Source: Paratinospora sagittata
Lineage: Eukaryota > Streptophyta > Magnoliopsida > Ranunculales > Menispermaceae
Length of the DNA stretch: 64,000 nt
Assembly: GCA_035771175.1 (NCBI GenBank)
Contig: CM069601.1
Span: 3,618,001-3,682,000 of the forward strand
Direction: 5' to 3'
In this document: piece by piece, positions 33,244 to 45,200 of the stretch
How positions within the stretch are numbered: the first letter of the stretch is position 1
Layout of the letters: the number at the start of each line of letters is the position of its first letter
Position numbers and translations under genes: made by a program
The notes under the pieces: model-generated
Seen by the model: only the letters and a program-made list of their open reading frames with translations
Told to the model about the DNA's origin: nothing
Database searches by the model: none

Positions 33244-36200
33244 TAAGGGCTTTGCAATTGAAATTGATAGTTTTTTATAGAATGAAAAAATATTGAGTAT
33301 CTATTTTTCCCTTTCTTTTTCTTCTCCCTCTTCTTCTCTTTTCTCTTCTTCCCATTCTACTTCTCATTCTTCTCTTCTTATTTCTTTCTATTTCTTCCTT
33401 TTCTTCTCTCGCTATCACATCAATTTGGTATTAGAGCCTTTCGACCCTCTTTCTCTACCCCTTTCATTTAAAATCTCCCCTTTCTAGATCTTTATACACC
33501 ATGACCACTACTCGGTTTATGTTCAATACCCAAGAAAACCTTCAAACTGATGTTGATATCCTAAACATTGAAATTCAGTCCCTTCAAACGCCCATAGAAC
33601 AATGGAAAAGAGAAATGCTTGTTGCGATTTGGACTGAAATAGCAAAGGCAATATCCGAAATGGCTACTATGTTAGGGATACAACCAACGAAAGAAGCTGG
33701 TGCACATTCTGCTCCACTTTGGGATGCGATTATTGAACTTGATATTGAATTGTGTAAACCATATTTTAATCTAGTGGAGATTTTTGCAGAAAAAGCTAAC
33801 CGAGGTTGTCGTCCAAATTACACATGCAAATTTTCTATCTCATTTGTTGCCTTAATTTTTGTCAAGGAAGTTCTTTCTCATGTTCCACTGACTTTCGTTG
33901 CTAGACATTTTCAACAATATTTGTCGTGTAAGGTTGATTTTCCTATTCTTTGGCACAAGGTTCGAAACTTTGATTTCGCTCGACACTTCGACCTTTAAAA
34001 ATCAGAATTAATTCGGGGAAGTTTGAGAAGTCTTGGAGAATTATTGTAAAAATTTGCCAACTTAGAGAAGTTTCAAGAATTTCTATATAGATGTTAAAAT
34101 ATGCATAATTACTATTAGAAATGATGAAAACAAACATAAATAGATACTTTTCACATATAAAAGTATAAATATAATCGGTTGAAACATGTGTTTTTACATT
34201 AACATTGTTTAACGCACATCCAAGGATCGAAAATTCGATTTCAACTTGACTTCGGTCACTTGAAAATTGGAATTAATTTGGAGAATTTTTGTAAAAATTT
34301 CCTAATTAGAGAAGTTCAGAGAATTTTTTTATATATGCTTAAATATATAGATTTATTGTAGTATAAGCTAAAAAACTAATATAAATAAACACTTTTAATT
34401 CATAAAAAAACCAAAAAGTGACTTAACAAAATCAATCTTATTAAGTGGGTTGATGAATTTGAAATGGTGGCTTTTGGTCTTAATTTATTTTCTTTGTTTT
34501 GATATTTAGTTTTTTGGTGGCTTGCTTCTCAACCATATACTTTGCTAGTTTGAATCCCACCATGCTTAATTTATTAGTTTATTATTTAAATGTATTGTTT
34601 TTTAATCTTGTTTTATAAGAGTTAACTAAAAGAAGATGGCTTTGGAAACTTTTTTAATTTATTTTTAAGTTTTTATCTTATTTCAACTTTATTTATTTAT
34701 TTTTTTGCTTCTTTTCTTCTCTTTTTGGTAAAGCATATCCCATAAACTACATAATTTGTTAGCTTATTAAATTATTTTTTAAAATTTATATTGCTATGTT
34801 GGTTGATAAAGTTGAAAATAATACATAATTATTGATATTTTTTTTGTTTTTATTAATGAAATAACATTTTTTTACTTCTTTGTCAAATTTCATCGAACTT
34901 TGTTGAATTTTATCGAATTTTATCGAATTTTATCGAACTATTTCGGCGAATTTTCGAACCATGCTTTGGCACAGTGCAACTCATCGAAGTCGAGTTCTTC
35001 AAGAGGAAGAGAATAAAGCATAATTGAAATAGAAATAATTAATAATAATAATAATAATACTAATAAACAACAACAACAATAGTAATAATGATTATTGTTA
35101 TTATTTAAAGTAATTTTTTATTTAATAGGATTTAAGTTTTTTTTTAGTAGGATTTTAATTTCTAAATTGTAGTATGATACAAATTAGGTATTTTAGATTT
35201 CTAAAAATAATGGCTTTGAAATTGAAATTGATAGTTTTTGATTGAATGAAAAAAATATTGAGTATCTTACCCTTTCTTTTTCTTCTTTGTCTTCTTCCCT
35301 TCCCTTCTACTTCTCATTCTTCACTTCTTATTTCTTTCTATTTCTTCCTTTTCTTTTCTTGATACTACATTAGAGCCAAGAGAGATGAGGTGAACAAGAA
35401 GATGGTGGAAAAAAAATTATTCAATTCATCAATTGTTTGTTTCCTCAATTTACAACCTAAAATTATTTATAACCCATGTCTATAACCCTAACTCAATCAA
35501 GAAACTCAAATACATCTAATCTTATCTAAAATCCTAACATATAACAATTCAAATATGAATAAATAATCCAAATAATCAAATAAAATAAAATGAAAATCCT
35601 AGTCAATCTTTAACTCTCATACGTTGACGAGATACATGAGGGAAAGGGATAATATGTCCAGAATCATCAATATTCATTAAATTTTATAAAGTGATTTGAA
35701 TATATACGACAAAGATTGGTAGATGAAGTGATGAGGATAAGTGATGTTGAACTATAAAAAGCATTGATAGATGAAAGAAAAGTTGTAAAATACCATGAGT
35801 ATGGATTATTAAGGAAGGCAACCACGTGTGTTATAATAGGAGATTTGGCCTTGATAGAGTAGTGTGTAGGAACAAAATCCATGTTATTGATCGCATGTAG
35901 TTAAAAGCAGGCTTTATTGAATTGATTTCTAGTAAGCATACATACAATTTATGGGACTATATTGTATATCTTGATTGTCTTCTAAATTCCAAATATAGCT
36001 GGTAGGGTATCTTTGCATTTTTGTTTTGTTTTATTAATGTCTACTATTATTTTCATTGCTTTTGATCTTTATTTATATTGGAAATGATGGTATTTGGCTC
36101 AGGTAGGAGTCCTTCACCAATGTGGGACCGCTTGGTATTTAATAAAATAAGGGAAAAGTTAGGAGGACGTGTTAGGCTTATGGTTTCAGGTGCTTCACCC

Positions 36201-39200
36201 TTGTCTCCGGATATAATGGACTTCTTGAGGGTGTAAGTTATTCAACTCCTCTGCTGAATACTTCTCAACCTTTGCATCTTTATCTATTGCTTTATTCTTA
36301 TATATGAAAATTGTAGTCTTTAATCCCTTGAAAGAGTTGTTGAATTATTTTGCAGATGCTTTAGTTGTCGAATCACTGAAGGGTATGGCATGACTGAAAC
36401 TTCCTGTGTTGTAAGCGCAATGGATGATGGTGACACCTTGTCTGGCCATGTTGGTTCCCCTAATCCTGCTTGTGGTGAGTTATTTACTTATAACTTGTTA
36501 AAATATTTCATCTTACATTTCATTTAGCAATTTTAAATTGAGTTCTTCACGAGAATTGACATTATATAAGGGTTCCATTTTAGAAACCATTCTTGGGAAA
36601 ATCCATCTTTAGAATTTTTGAGAATTTGGTTTCTTGTTTATTTGGAAAATATTTGCAACAATATAAATAAAAAAGAACCCTATGCATTATATATTTACAT
36701 TGGCCCAATTATACTCTTAGAAAATTCTCAAGGAACCCTATTGCTTTCCTTAAGTATGATTTAGATGGTTTAGTTGCAAATGGCTTAGGCAATGGACTAG
36801 TAGTGGCCTTAACGACACTAGTCCAAAGCATCTCTAAACTTGTCGACCACTAGAATCTATTGGAAGTAACAGGTTGCAATTTACCAAATTATTTTTTCAT
36901 TGTAGATGTGAAGTTTAGGAACTACTAATAGCTGTAAGAAATGCAGCCTATTGTTAGAGCCTTAGAGTTGGAACCCGTGATTCTTGTTTGATGTGAAAAA
37001 CCTACTATCTGTTGGAATCTTTTTCTCTTTGTCACAACTCTTTTTTCTACTTTTCCATAAATAATGGTTGCTCTTTTCCTAATCAATGTTCATCTCCCTC
37101 ATGTTGATGAGTATATGTAGGTTGCAATGATGCTCGCTCTTTTCCATAAATGATGCTTGCCGCAATGGTAAGAGTTGTTGTCGTGTGACCTAGGGGTGTT
37201 CATCCAACCGACCAACCCAAACCTTATGGGTTGGGTTGGATTTAGAAATTTGTAACTTGATCAGATTTATGGGCTTTTCCTATGATTTTGTTCTTCATAG
37301 ATGTCTTAGAGATTACTAGCGAGTTGTTATCTTTGTAGTTTTTTGGTCAATTTGGAAGGAACATAACTCTCGCATTTTTTATGATCAAGAAAAAGACATT
37401 AGTGAAGTGTGGGATAACTCTTTTTACCTTGCCTCCCCATGGGTTAGTGCTAGTAAGCTAGCTATTGGGGCTTCTCTTTGGGGGATTGGTTGAGGGGATG
37501 GTACCCTATTTTGGAGAGTTTTGATTTTTAGTTCCTGAGTTTAGGCCTAGTTGTATATTCTTGTATTGCTTCTTATACTTAATACAATTCTTCTCGTTTC
37601 TTGTAAAAAAAATGATTAGTTTTGGTTGGGCCAAGGTTTTATTTAAATAAATAAATAATAAAAAAGAATCAACATGACCCAACTTGAACTAAGTAAAAAT
37701 AATATTTATTACTTTGTCATTCATTTTTGGTATAGTAACTTAGTATAATTGAATTACTTAAAATGTTATAATAAAAATATCATGAAAGAAATCATTTTAT
37801 TGTCTATTATAATATTCACTTAGAAATATGTTATAAAATGACATTTAGAATCTATAGATTGAGTAGATCATGCAATTTTATTATCTATATGTTGTGTGGA
37901 CCAACTGGACCTAAACCGACCCAAAGTTATTGGGTTGGGTTGGATTGGGTTCAAATTTTTTTCTACCCAACTTAATGGGGTTGGATTGGTATTTGGCCAT
38001 AACCCAAACCAACCCGACTTGAGAACACCCTAGTGTGACCTGGTGGTCACGGGTTTGAGTTGTAGAAATAGCCTCCTGTGATGTGGGGTAAGGCTGCATG
38101 CAATAGATTCAAAATAGGTTGAACCTTCCCGGATCACATAAGTGGGAACTTCGTGCATTGGGCTGCCCCTTGATGGAAAAGAATGATTAATGAAATCTCA
38201 CATTTCCTTGCAAGTTGCAACAATAGTTATGTCCGACATTTCTAGAAATGATTCTCTAGGATTTTTGCCGCAATTTATGAAATCTCCTCCTACAGTTTTG
38301 GAATTTCTTAACCACAAAACTGAAAGAATATAACAGCTTGATTAATAATAGTGTTTTTTGGGATGCTTATATCTGGAAACTCCTACTTAATCTAAAGTAG
38401 CTTTACTAAGGCATCATTAATTAGTAGATATAGCAAACAAGTAGGTCAATTTGGCTAGCAATGCTAATGGGCTGTGCTGGGATCTTTTACAAGTAAATCT
38501 CATTTCACTTGATCTAATTTTTTACCCGGACCAACACATTTTAAGTTTGGTTAAAGTAAAAGATGAATGAATTGAGGTTCATTATACTATTCACAGGAAA
38601 GTGTATTTGTGTTTTATATTTATATTTACTTAATAATATGAATTTTATTGGAATTGTATCTTTGAGAGAAGTTGGAGGCTGAGAAGTGTTTGAACATTTT
38701 ATGAAATTATATAGACAACCTTTTTCCACTGAGAAAAAAAGGAAGAAAAACCTACTTGTCTTCTAGTGTCATTTTTGTTGGCACATGTGACAAAGTGTGA
38801 GAAGATTGTGGTTATAGAAACATGATTTGTGGAAAAGGAAGAAATTGTTTTGTAAGATTTAGCTTTATGTAGAACTAGTCTTTGTTTTCCTGTGGTGGCT
38901 GCAGGAAGTTTTAACTAATCAAAGTGGCTTTATAAAAACAATATTAAAGTAAAATAAAATTCAAATAAAGAAAATATTAATAAGTTATTGGTTCTAGGAG
39001 CTGTCAATGTAATGCACATGTATTTAACAAGTTGCACTTAATAATAATTTGGTTTTTATTGAATGTTGACATTTCTAGCCTGTCAGGATAATCAAATCAG
39101 TGATAACTTATAAATGTCTTTTGTCAAGATGTTCATTAACAAATGAGCATTAAAAAATTCACACATTTCCTGTACTCACTCATAAACTGATTTTTTTTAA

Positions 39201-42200
39201 GATGGCTATTCAACTCAAAAGTTATGGCTCTTTCTAGGCAAAGGCCCAACAAAGGATTAGATCTTTCCTTTGGAAAGGAATGGATGGAGGCTCCTCTCTA
39301 CATTTGGTCAAATGGGTAGTGGTTCAAAGACCGTTGACAAAAGGAGGTCTGGGTATTGGCAATTTAGTGGAAAGAAATAAGGTGTTGGGATCCAAGTGGT
39401 TGTGGCGCTTTATTCAGGAGAAAAACTCTTTATGGGTCCAAATCATCTCAAGCCTTTATGGTCATTCTTTGAGTGGGGCCCAACCTCAGGACGAAGAACT
39501 ACTTATCGCAGCCCTTGGAAATTCATTGTCTCTAGTGCCTGATTTTCTGCCTCATATCAGTGCAAGAATTGGAGATGGAAGCTTATTTCACTTCTGGGAA
39601 GATAGGTGGAGTGGCAGCCACTATCGAGATACCAACAATGCTTTTTTGGAACCATCCTACACCACATAGAAGACTTTTGACTTTGGTACCCAAGTTTCTT
39701 TGGGTCCTTCAAAGTTAGCACCATTTAAAACAGTCTTCTCAACCCAAGCAAGCCTACCCTTCTTAGTTCTCTTAAGTGGGCATCTAAGTATGGTGTAGCC
39801 TGTTGGCCCAGAATACGTCCAAGAGGGGGGTGATGCGTTTGATTCCACATTAGCTGATGCATTCCCACTTCTGTACTGTCTTGCATCTCTCCAAAATGCA
39901 CCAATATGCTCTTTCGTGACCCTTTCCTCCTCATCTCCTAACCAAAATCTATGGTGGAACCTTAACCTTTCCAGAGCCCTCACACATCGTGAGCAAATTG
40001 AGGCTGATTCTATTATTGCTAGACTTGAACATGTGTCGTTGTCCTCCAACCCAGATGGTTTTGCTTGGTCCCTTCATTCTTCATGTTGCTTCACATGCAA
40101 TTCATATTTTGAACATTTAGTTGATACTTGATAACCCTTCATTTCCTATATTTCCTCTAGCTTATCCTATATGGCATGCTCAGGCTCCCTCAAAGGTAAA
40201 GGTAAGGTTGAATGGTTGCACTTAGGAAAGTTTTTACTTTGGACATAATCCAGGAAAGGTTACCTTTTATCTGTCTATCACCCCATTGTTGCTCTTTATG
40301 TTTGTAGGACAGTGAGTATGCAGATCATTTGTATATTTCATGTCCCTTCACTAATAATGTATGGAAGAAGTAGACTAGGTTCTTGGAAGGAAAGTTCTTG
40401 GTCCCATCGTCCTTTGAGGAATCTCTGTCTATGTCCCATCTCCAAGGGACAACTCGGAAGGACAAAGGGATTATGATTTTGGTTGGACTTGCAACCCTGT
40501 GGTCTATTTATGTGGAGCGTAATAGGAGAATTTTTTAAGGTGTGCAAAAGTTTGTATTTGGGATGATGCTCTTTGGCTGGCTTCTAGCTGGGTTGCCTGT
40601 TCAAAGTTTGCATCCGGTTTTTCTGTGATGGATTGGAATAGAAACTGGATAAATCACATGTAGGGCTGGGTGTTGTTTAGTTTGATCTTCAGGCTTGTTG
40701 AGTACCTCTGGTACTCCTTATGTACTACATGATCTACATCTCATTATTATAATATATAATCATTTTTTATTCATGCAAATCTTATCAACCTCATTCATTC
40801 TTCTTCTTTAATGAAACTCTTCCAATCATTTTTTATCATATGGATCATTAAATCCTCATGATTGCAGCTGATTTCTTTTGCAACAAGTGAGAAACTTCTT
40901 TTGTCTTATTAAGGATTATTATAATTGACAGAGGCTATAGTTTCCAGTGGAAGCTCTTCCTTGTATTCATTTAATGTATTTCTATTTTTTGTACTTGTGT
41001 TTCAGAAATCAAGCTAGTGGATGTTCCCGAAATGAATTACACCTCTGAGGATATGCCCTGTCCTCGTGGTGAAATCTGTATCAGGGGCCCTGTAGTTTTC
41101 CAAGGCTATTATAATGATGAAGTGCAGACGTACTCACCTTACACTTATAATTTCTACCATGTCTTTATTTTATTTATTTTTTACTTAATTTGTCTAATGA
41201 TTCGATTGAATTGGACAGGAGAGAAGTAATAGATGATGATGGTTGGCTGCATACAGGTGATATAGGGATGTGGTTGCCTGGAGGACGTCTAAAGATCATT
41301 GATAGGTAAAATATCAAAGTCCTTTGCGATGCTCCTAAGGGGAATTGATACCAATAGTGTTAGCTTTGGCTGACATTTTAGAAGACATTTTTTAGTAAAC
41401 TGCCCAGTGACTATTGTAAGTCCAAAGCAGTAAACCAAAACTTGGATCAACTAGTGAAGTCAGCATGAACTTTAAAGAAGAGAAAAACTTAACCTTAACT
41501 CTCCACATTTCCTCTTAAAATCTTGTGGGATTCCTTCATAGCTATGGAAATCAAATCAGCTTTTAGATGTTGTCGGATTATTACTGAAGTCGTTTTCTCT
41601 CACCTAAGGCATTTGAAATCAATTCTCAAGCTATAAGCTTGGAGTCCACTAGTACTACCCTTGATGTCAAAATTTAGATTGAATTTCAATTGGTAATTGA
41701 TCTCAATTATTATTCAATAGATTGTTAAAAGAAAAAAGAAAAAAATCTAAACAAGATAAACTGAAAGCAAACCACATCACATCTTTCTTTCTTTTTTCAA
41801 AGTGGTAAAGACCTCCAAAGACAAAAACATCCGCATGTCTAAAAACTATTAGGTGCCAATTTATTCCAATTTCCAATTAAATTAAATCAGATTGCTACTT
41901 TTTCAATACAAATCCCAAATTGGAATAAATCCCTTATTCACTAGGTATTCTAGAACCCTCTAGATTGGAACAACACTAGATAAATGGTCAATTTTTAACA
42001 ACTAAACTGAGAAAAAAGTGATTTTTTTTCCAAATTATTTTCTGAAACATATAATTATTTAGATTTTAAAATTGGAATTGATCTTGATTTTGCTTGAGAT
42101 TGACTAAGTAGTCAAAGGTGGATGGTAGCACGCCTTAAAGGCAAAGGAGCCCCTTGACGGTTGAGGCATAAGGCGCAAGGCGAAGTGCGCACTTGAGTGA

Positions 42201-45200
42201 AGTAAAGTGCTAAAATACAAAAACTCTAACATATACTAAATTACTATGAAATAATAAAATGATAGTTAATGAATAATTTGAATTATTCCTCCATTTTGAA
42301 CTAAGATATCAAAACAAATTACTTTCCTAACAAAGTGAATGATTGTTATAGTTAGTGTTGGAGACAGCTTTTAGTGATTCTAGTTTATCTATTCTAGGAT
42401 TTATCTTTATCATTTCTATCCTATCTATTCTAGGATTTAAGTTTATCTTTCTTAAAATAAATCAGGTTGTTAGGTTGTTATCTTGTTCCTATTTTCTACG
42501 GTGAATATTTTTTTAGTTCTTAGCCTCTATGTACTGACTGATCTATAAAAGGGATCAGTCTTTTCATTGAATAAGATAGAGAAAAAGAGTTCTTTGCCTC
42601 TCTGATTCCATGGTATCAGAGCAGTCTCTGAAATCGACAATTTAAATGGCTAAGACAGCCATGACAGGGGCAAGCAGAGCATCATCTGAAACCTCTACAG
42701 GGCTGTCCCAGCCATGATGGGAGAAAATAAAGATTCTAATGCTGGACAAACCACTCCTGAAGGTTCAGCTTTAGCTATAAAAGGACCAAGTAATCAGCAC
42801 AAGATATCGGGAAGTCAAAGAATGGAGAAAAGAGGCGACAAAATATGGTGTGATCACGGCCAGCATCCTCAACATACCAAAGAAACTTGTTGGAAACTCC
42901 ATGGCAAGCTACCAAATTGGAAACCAAGGGGGCAAATTGATGGTAGAGGGTTCCAGGCAGTAGTTGAGGATCAAGGAGGCCTGCAAAGTGCATACTCTCC
43001 AAACACACTTCTTTCCCTCAACAAGGAGTAGATAGAACAACTGTATAAGCTTTTAAACCAATCTCAACCCATTCCTAGTGTCAGTTCTTGCAGTCTAGCA
43101 GTCAGGTAATTTCTTAGAGGCTCTTAGTGCATCAGTGACATAAAAAACACCCTGGATCATTGATTTGGGGGCTTCAGATCATATGACAGGTTCTTCTCAT
43201 CTTTTTTCCACCTTTACTCCATGTTCTAACCTTGGGAAAGTTAAAATAGCTGATGGGTCTTTGTCTACTGTTTCTGGTAAAGGTTCCATTACAATTTCTA
43301 CCTTAACCCTTCACTCTGTTTTACTAGTCCCAAACTTATCCTGTAACTTGCTGTCCATCAGTAAATTAACCAAAGATCTCAATTGTGTGGCTAAATTTTA
43401 CTCTTCTCGCTGTGAATTTTAGGAGTTGCACTCGGGGAAGACGATTGGCAATGCTAGATGGCATGACGGACTTTATTTCTTTGAGGATGAGGACACTAGA
43501 CAAGCCCTTATATCTGGCTGTGATTCTTTTTCTGTTTCTGGTAATGCTGACATAATGTTGTGGCACTATAGATTAGGCCACCTTAGCTTTCCTTATTTGA
43601 AGACTTTGTTTCCCTTACTCTTTCGAAATAAAAGTCCTCATTCATTTCAATGTGAAATATGTCAATTGGCCAAACACATTCGATCTATTTTTCCTTCTCA
43701 ACCATATAAATCATCTAAACCCTTTGCATTGATTCATAGTGACATTTGGGGACTGGCTAAGGTATCAAACATCTCGGGCACTAAGTGGCTTGTAACCTTT
43801 ATTGATGATCATACTAGACTATGTTGGGTATATCTCCTAAAAGAAAAATCTGAAACCTGCCGTGTTTTCCAAACCTTCACAATTTGATTAAAAGACAATT
43901 TCAAGCTGACATCCAAGTGTTAAGAAGTGATAATGGTCGAGAATATTTCCAAAATATTTTGGGGGACTACCTAACCGAACAGGGTATTATTCATCAATCA
44001 ATACACCCCAGCAAAATGGCTTGGCCGAGAGGAAAAATAGACACCTCTTAGAGGTTGCCCGTGCTATCATGATCACTATGAATGTTCCAAAGTATCTATG
44101 GGGAGACGCCATCTTAACCTCATCCTATTTGATCAACCGGTTGCCCAGTAGAGTGCTAGACCACCAAACCCCAATTTTTGTCCTCCAAACCTATCCCCAT
44201 TTCCGCTCACTCAATTCTTTACCTCTCAAAACATTTGGCTGTTCTGTTTTTGTTCATGATCATAGTCCATCTCGGGATAAATTCGACCCTAGATCAATTG
44301 AGTGTCTTTTTGGGCTACTCCCCTACCCAAAAGGGTTACAAGTGTTTCTCCCCTTCTACCCGAAAATTCTATGTTTCCAAATATGTTACTTTTTTTGAGT
44401 CTCAACCTTTCTTTCCCAACACCTCTCTTCAGGGGGAGAAGGTCAGTAATGAAGATTGTTGGTGGGAAAGAATTTCTCTCCCATATGAGCCTACTAACCT
44501 ATCGAGGTTGTCATCCAATATCCCCATTTTGTTACCTAGTACTTCAGACGATTCAAATCTGGTGCTACAAGACCAATCTCATTCAGAAACAGGGGGAGAT
44601 CCATCTGCAACAGTCCAAAAAGAGCTTCGTGTCTATACTAGACGATTGAATCCTCAAAGAAAAGAACAGCTCACAGCTTCTCATTGCCAAGGGCCTGAAC
44701 CGAGACCAACTGAGAAAATAATCAGCCCAGATAATGATGATGTCAACCTAGATATTCCAAGTAAATCCACTTTTGATGATCTTGATAGGCCTATAGCTCT
44801 TAGGAAGGGAGTAAGGTCATGTACCTTACATCCCATTTCTCCCTTTGTGTCTTACGAAAAATTATCACCATCATTTCGTGCCTTTACTTCTAATTTATCT
44901 AGTGTTGAGATTCCTAGGTCTATACAGGAAGCTCTATCTATTCCAGATTGGAGGAAAGCAGTTAATGAAGAAATGAAGGCCTTGGAGAAAAATGGGACTT
45001 GGTAGTTAGTGGATTTGCCAAGAGGAAAAAATACCGTTGGTTGTAAATAGGTATTTACAGTAAAATATAAGTCTGATGGGACAATTGAGAGGTTTAAAGC
45101 CCGCTTGGTTGCAAAGGGTTTACACAGACATATGAGATAGATTACCAAGAGACCTTCGCTCCAGTGGCAAAACTGAACACTATAAGGGTCCTATTATCAC

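Larger units (their letters stand above)
27852..36102 (+). other. LACS intron 14 (8.25 kb), retroelement debris
   Basis: It splits codons G|GT between exons 27763-27851 and 36103-36232. It holds an Au SINE, antisense Gypsy gag-pol debris, an (AAT)n microsatellite, LTR-like direct repeats with a PBS-like site, a sense-strand open frame and a MULE-like element. The parts 28575-29000 and 35590-36100 are AT-rich with nothing clear. Confidence 0.7.
37151..38171 (+). mobile_element. Au-type SINE split by a hAT element
   Basis: The 5' part (37151-37190: ttgccgcaatggtaag ... gtgtgacc) and the 3' part (38041-38171: tggtggtcacgggtttgagt, ggggtaaggctgc, gtgggaacttcgtgcattg, ggctgccccttg) together give the Au SINE. 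The break carries the 8-bp duplication gtgtgacc on both sides of the hAT element. Confidence 0.8.
36475..41005 (+). other. LACS intron 16 (4.5 kb)
   Basis: Holds an Au SINE split by a hAT element that itself contains a LINE tail (37151-38171), and a larger L1-type LINE fragment (39239-40580). The stretches 36480-37150, 38172-39238 and 40581-41005 show nothing else. Confidence 0.65.

Noticed and set aside
39657..40049. Minus-strand frame of 130 codons
   Set aside because: Lies antisense within the LINE fragment 39239-40580 and has no family likeness; the sense strand explains the sequence.
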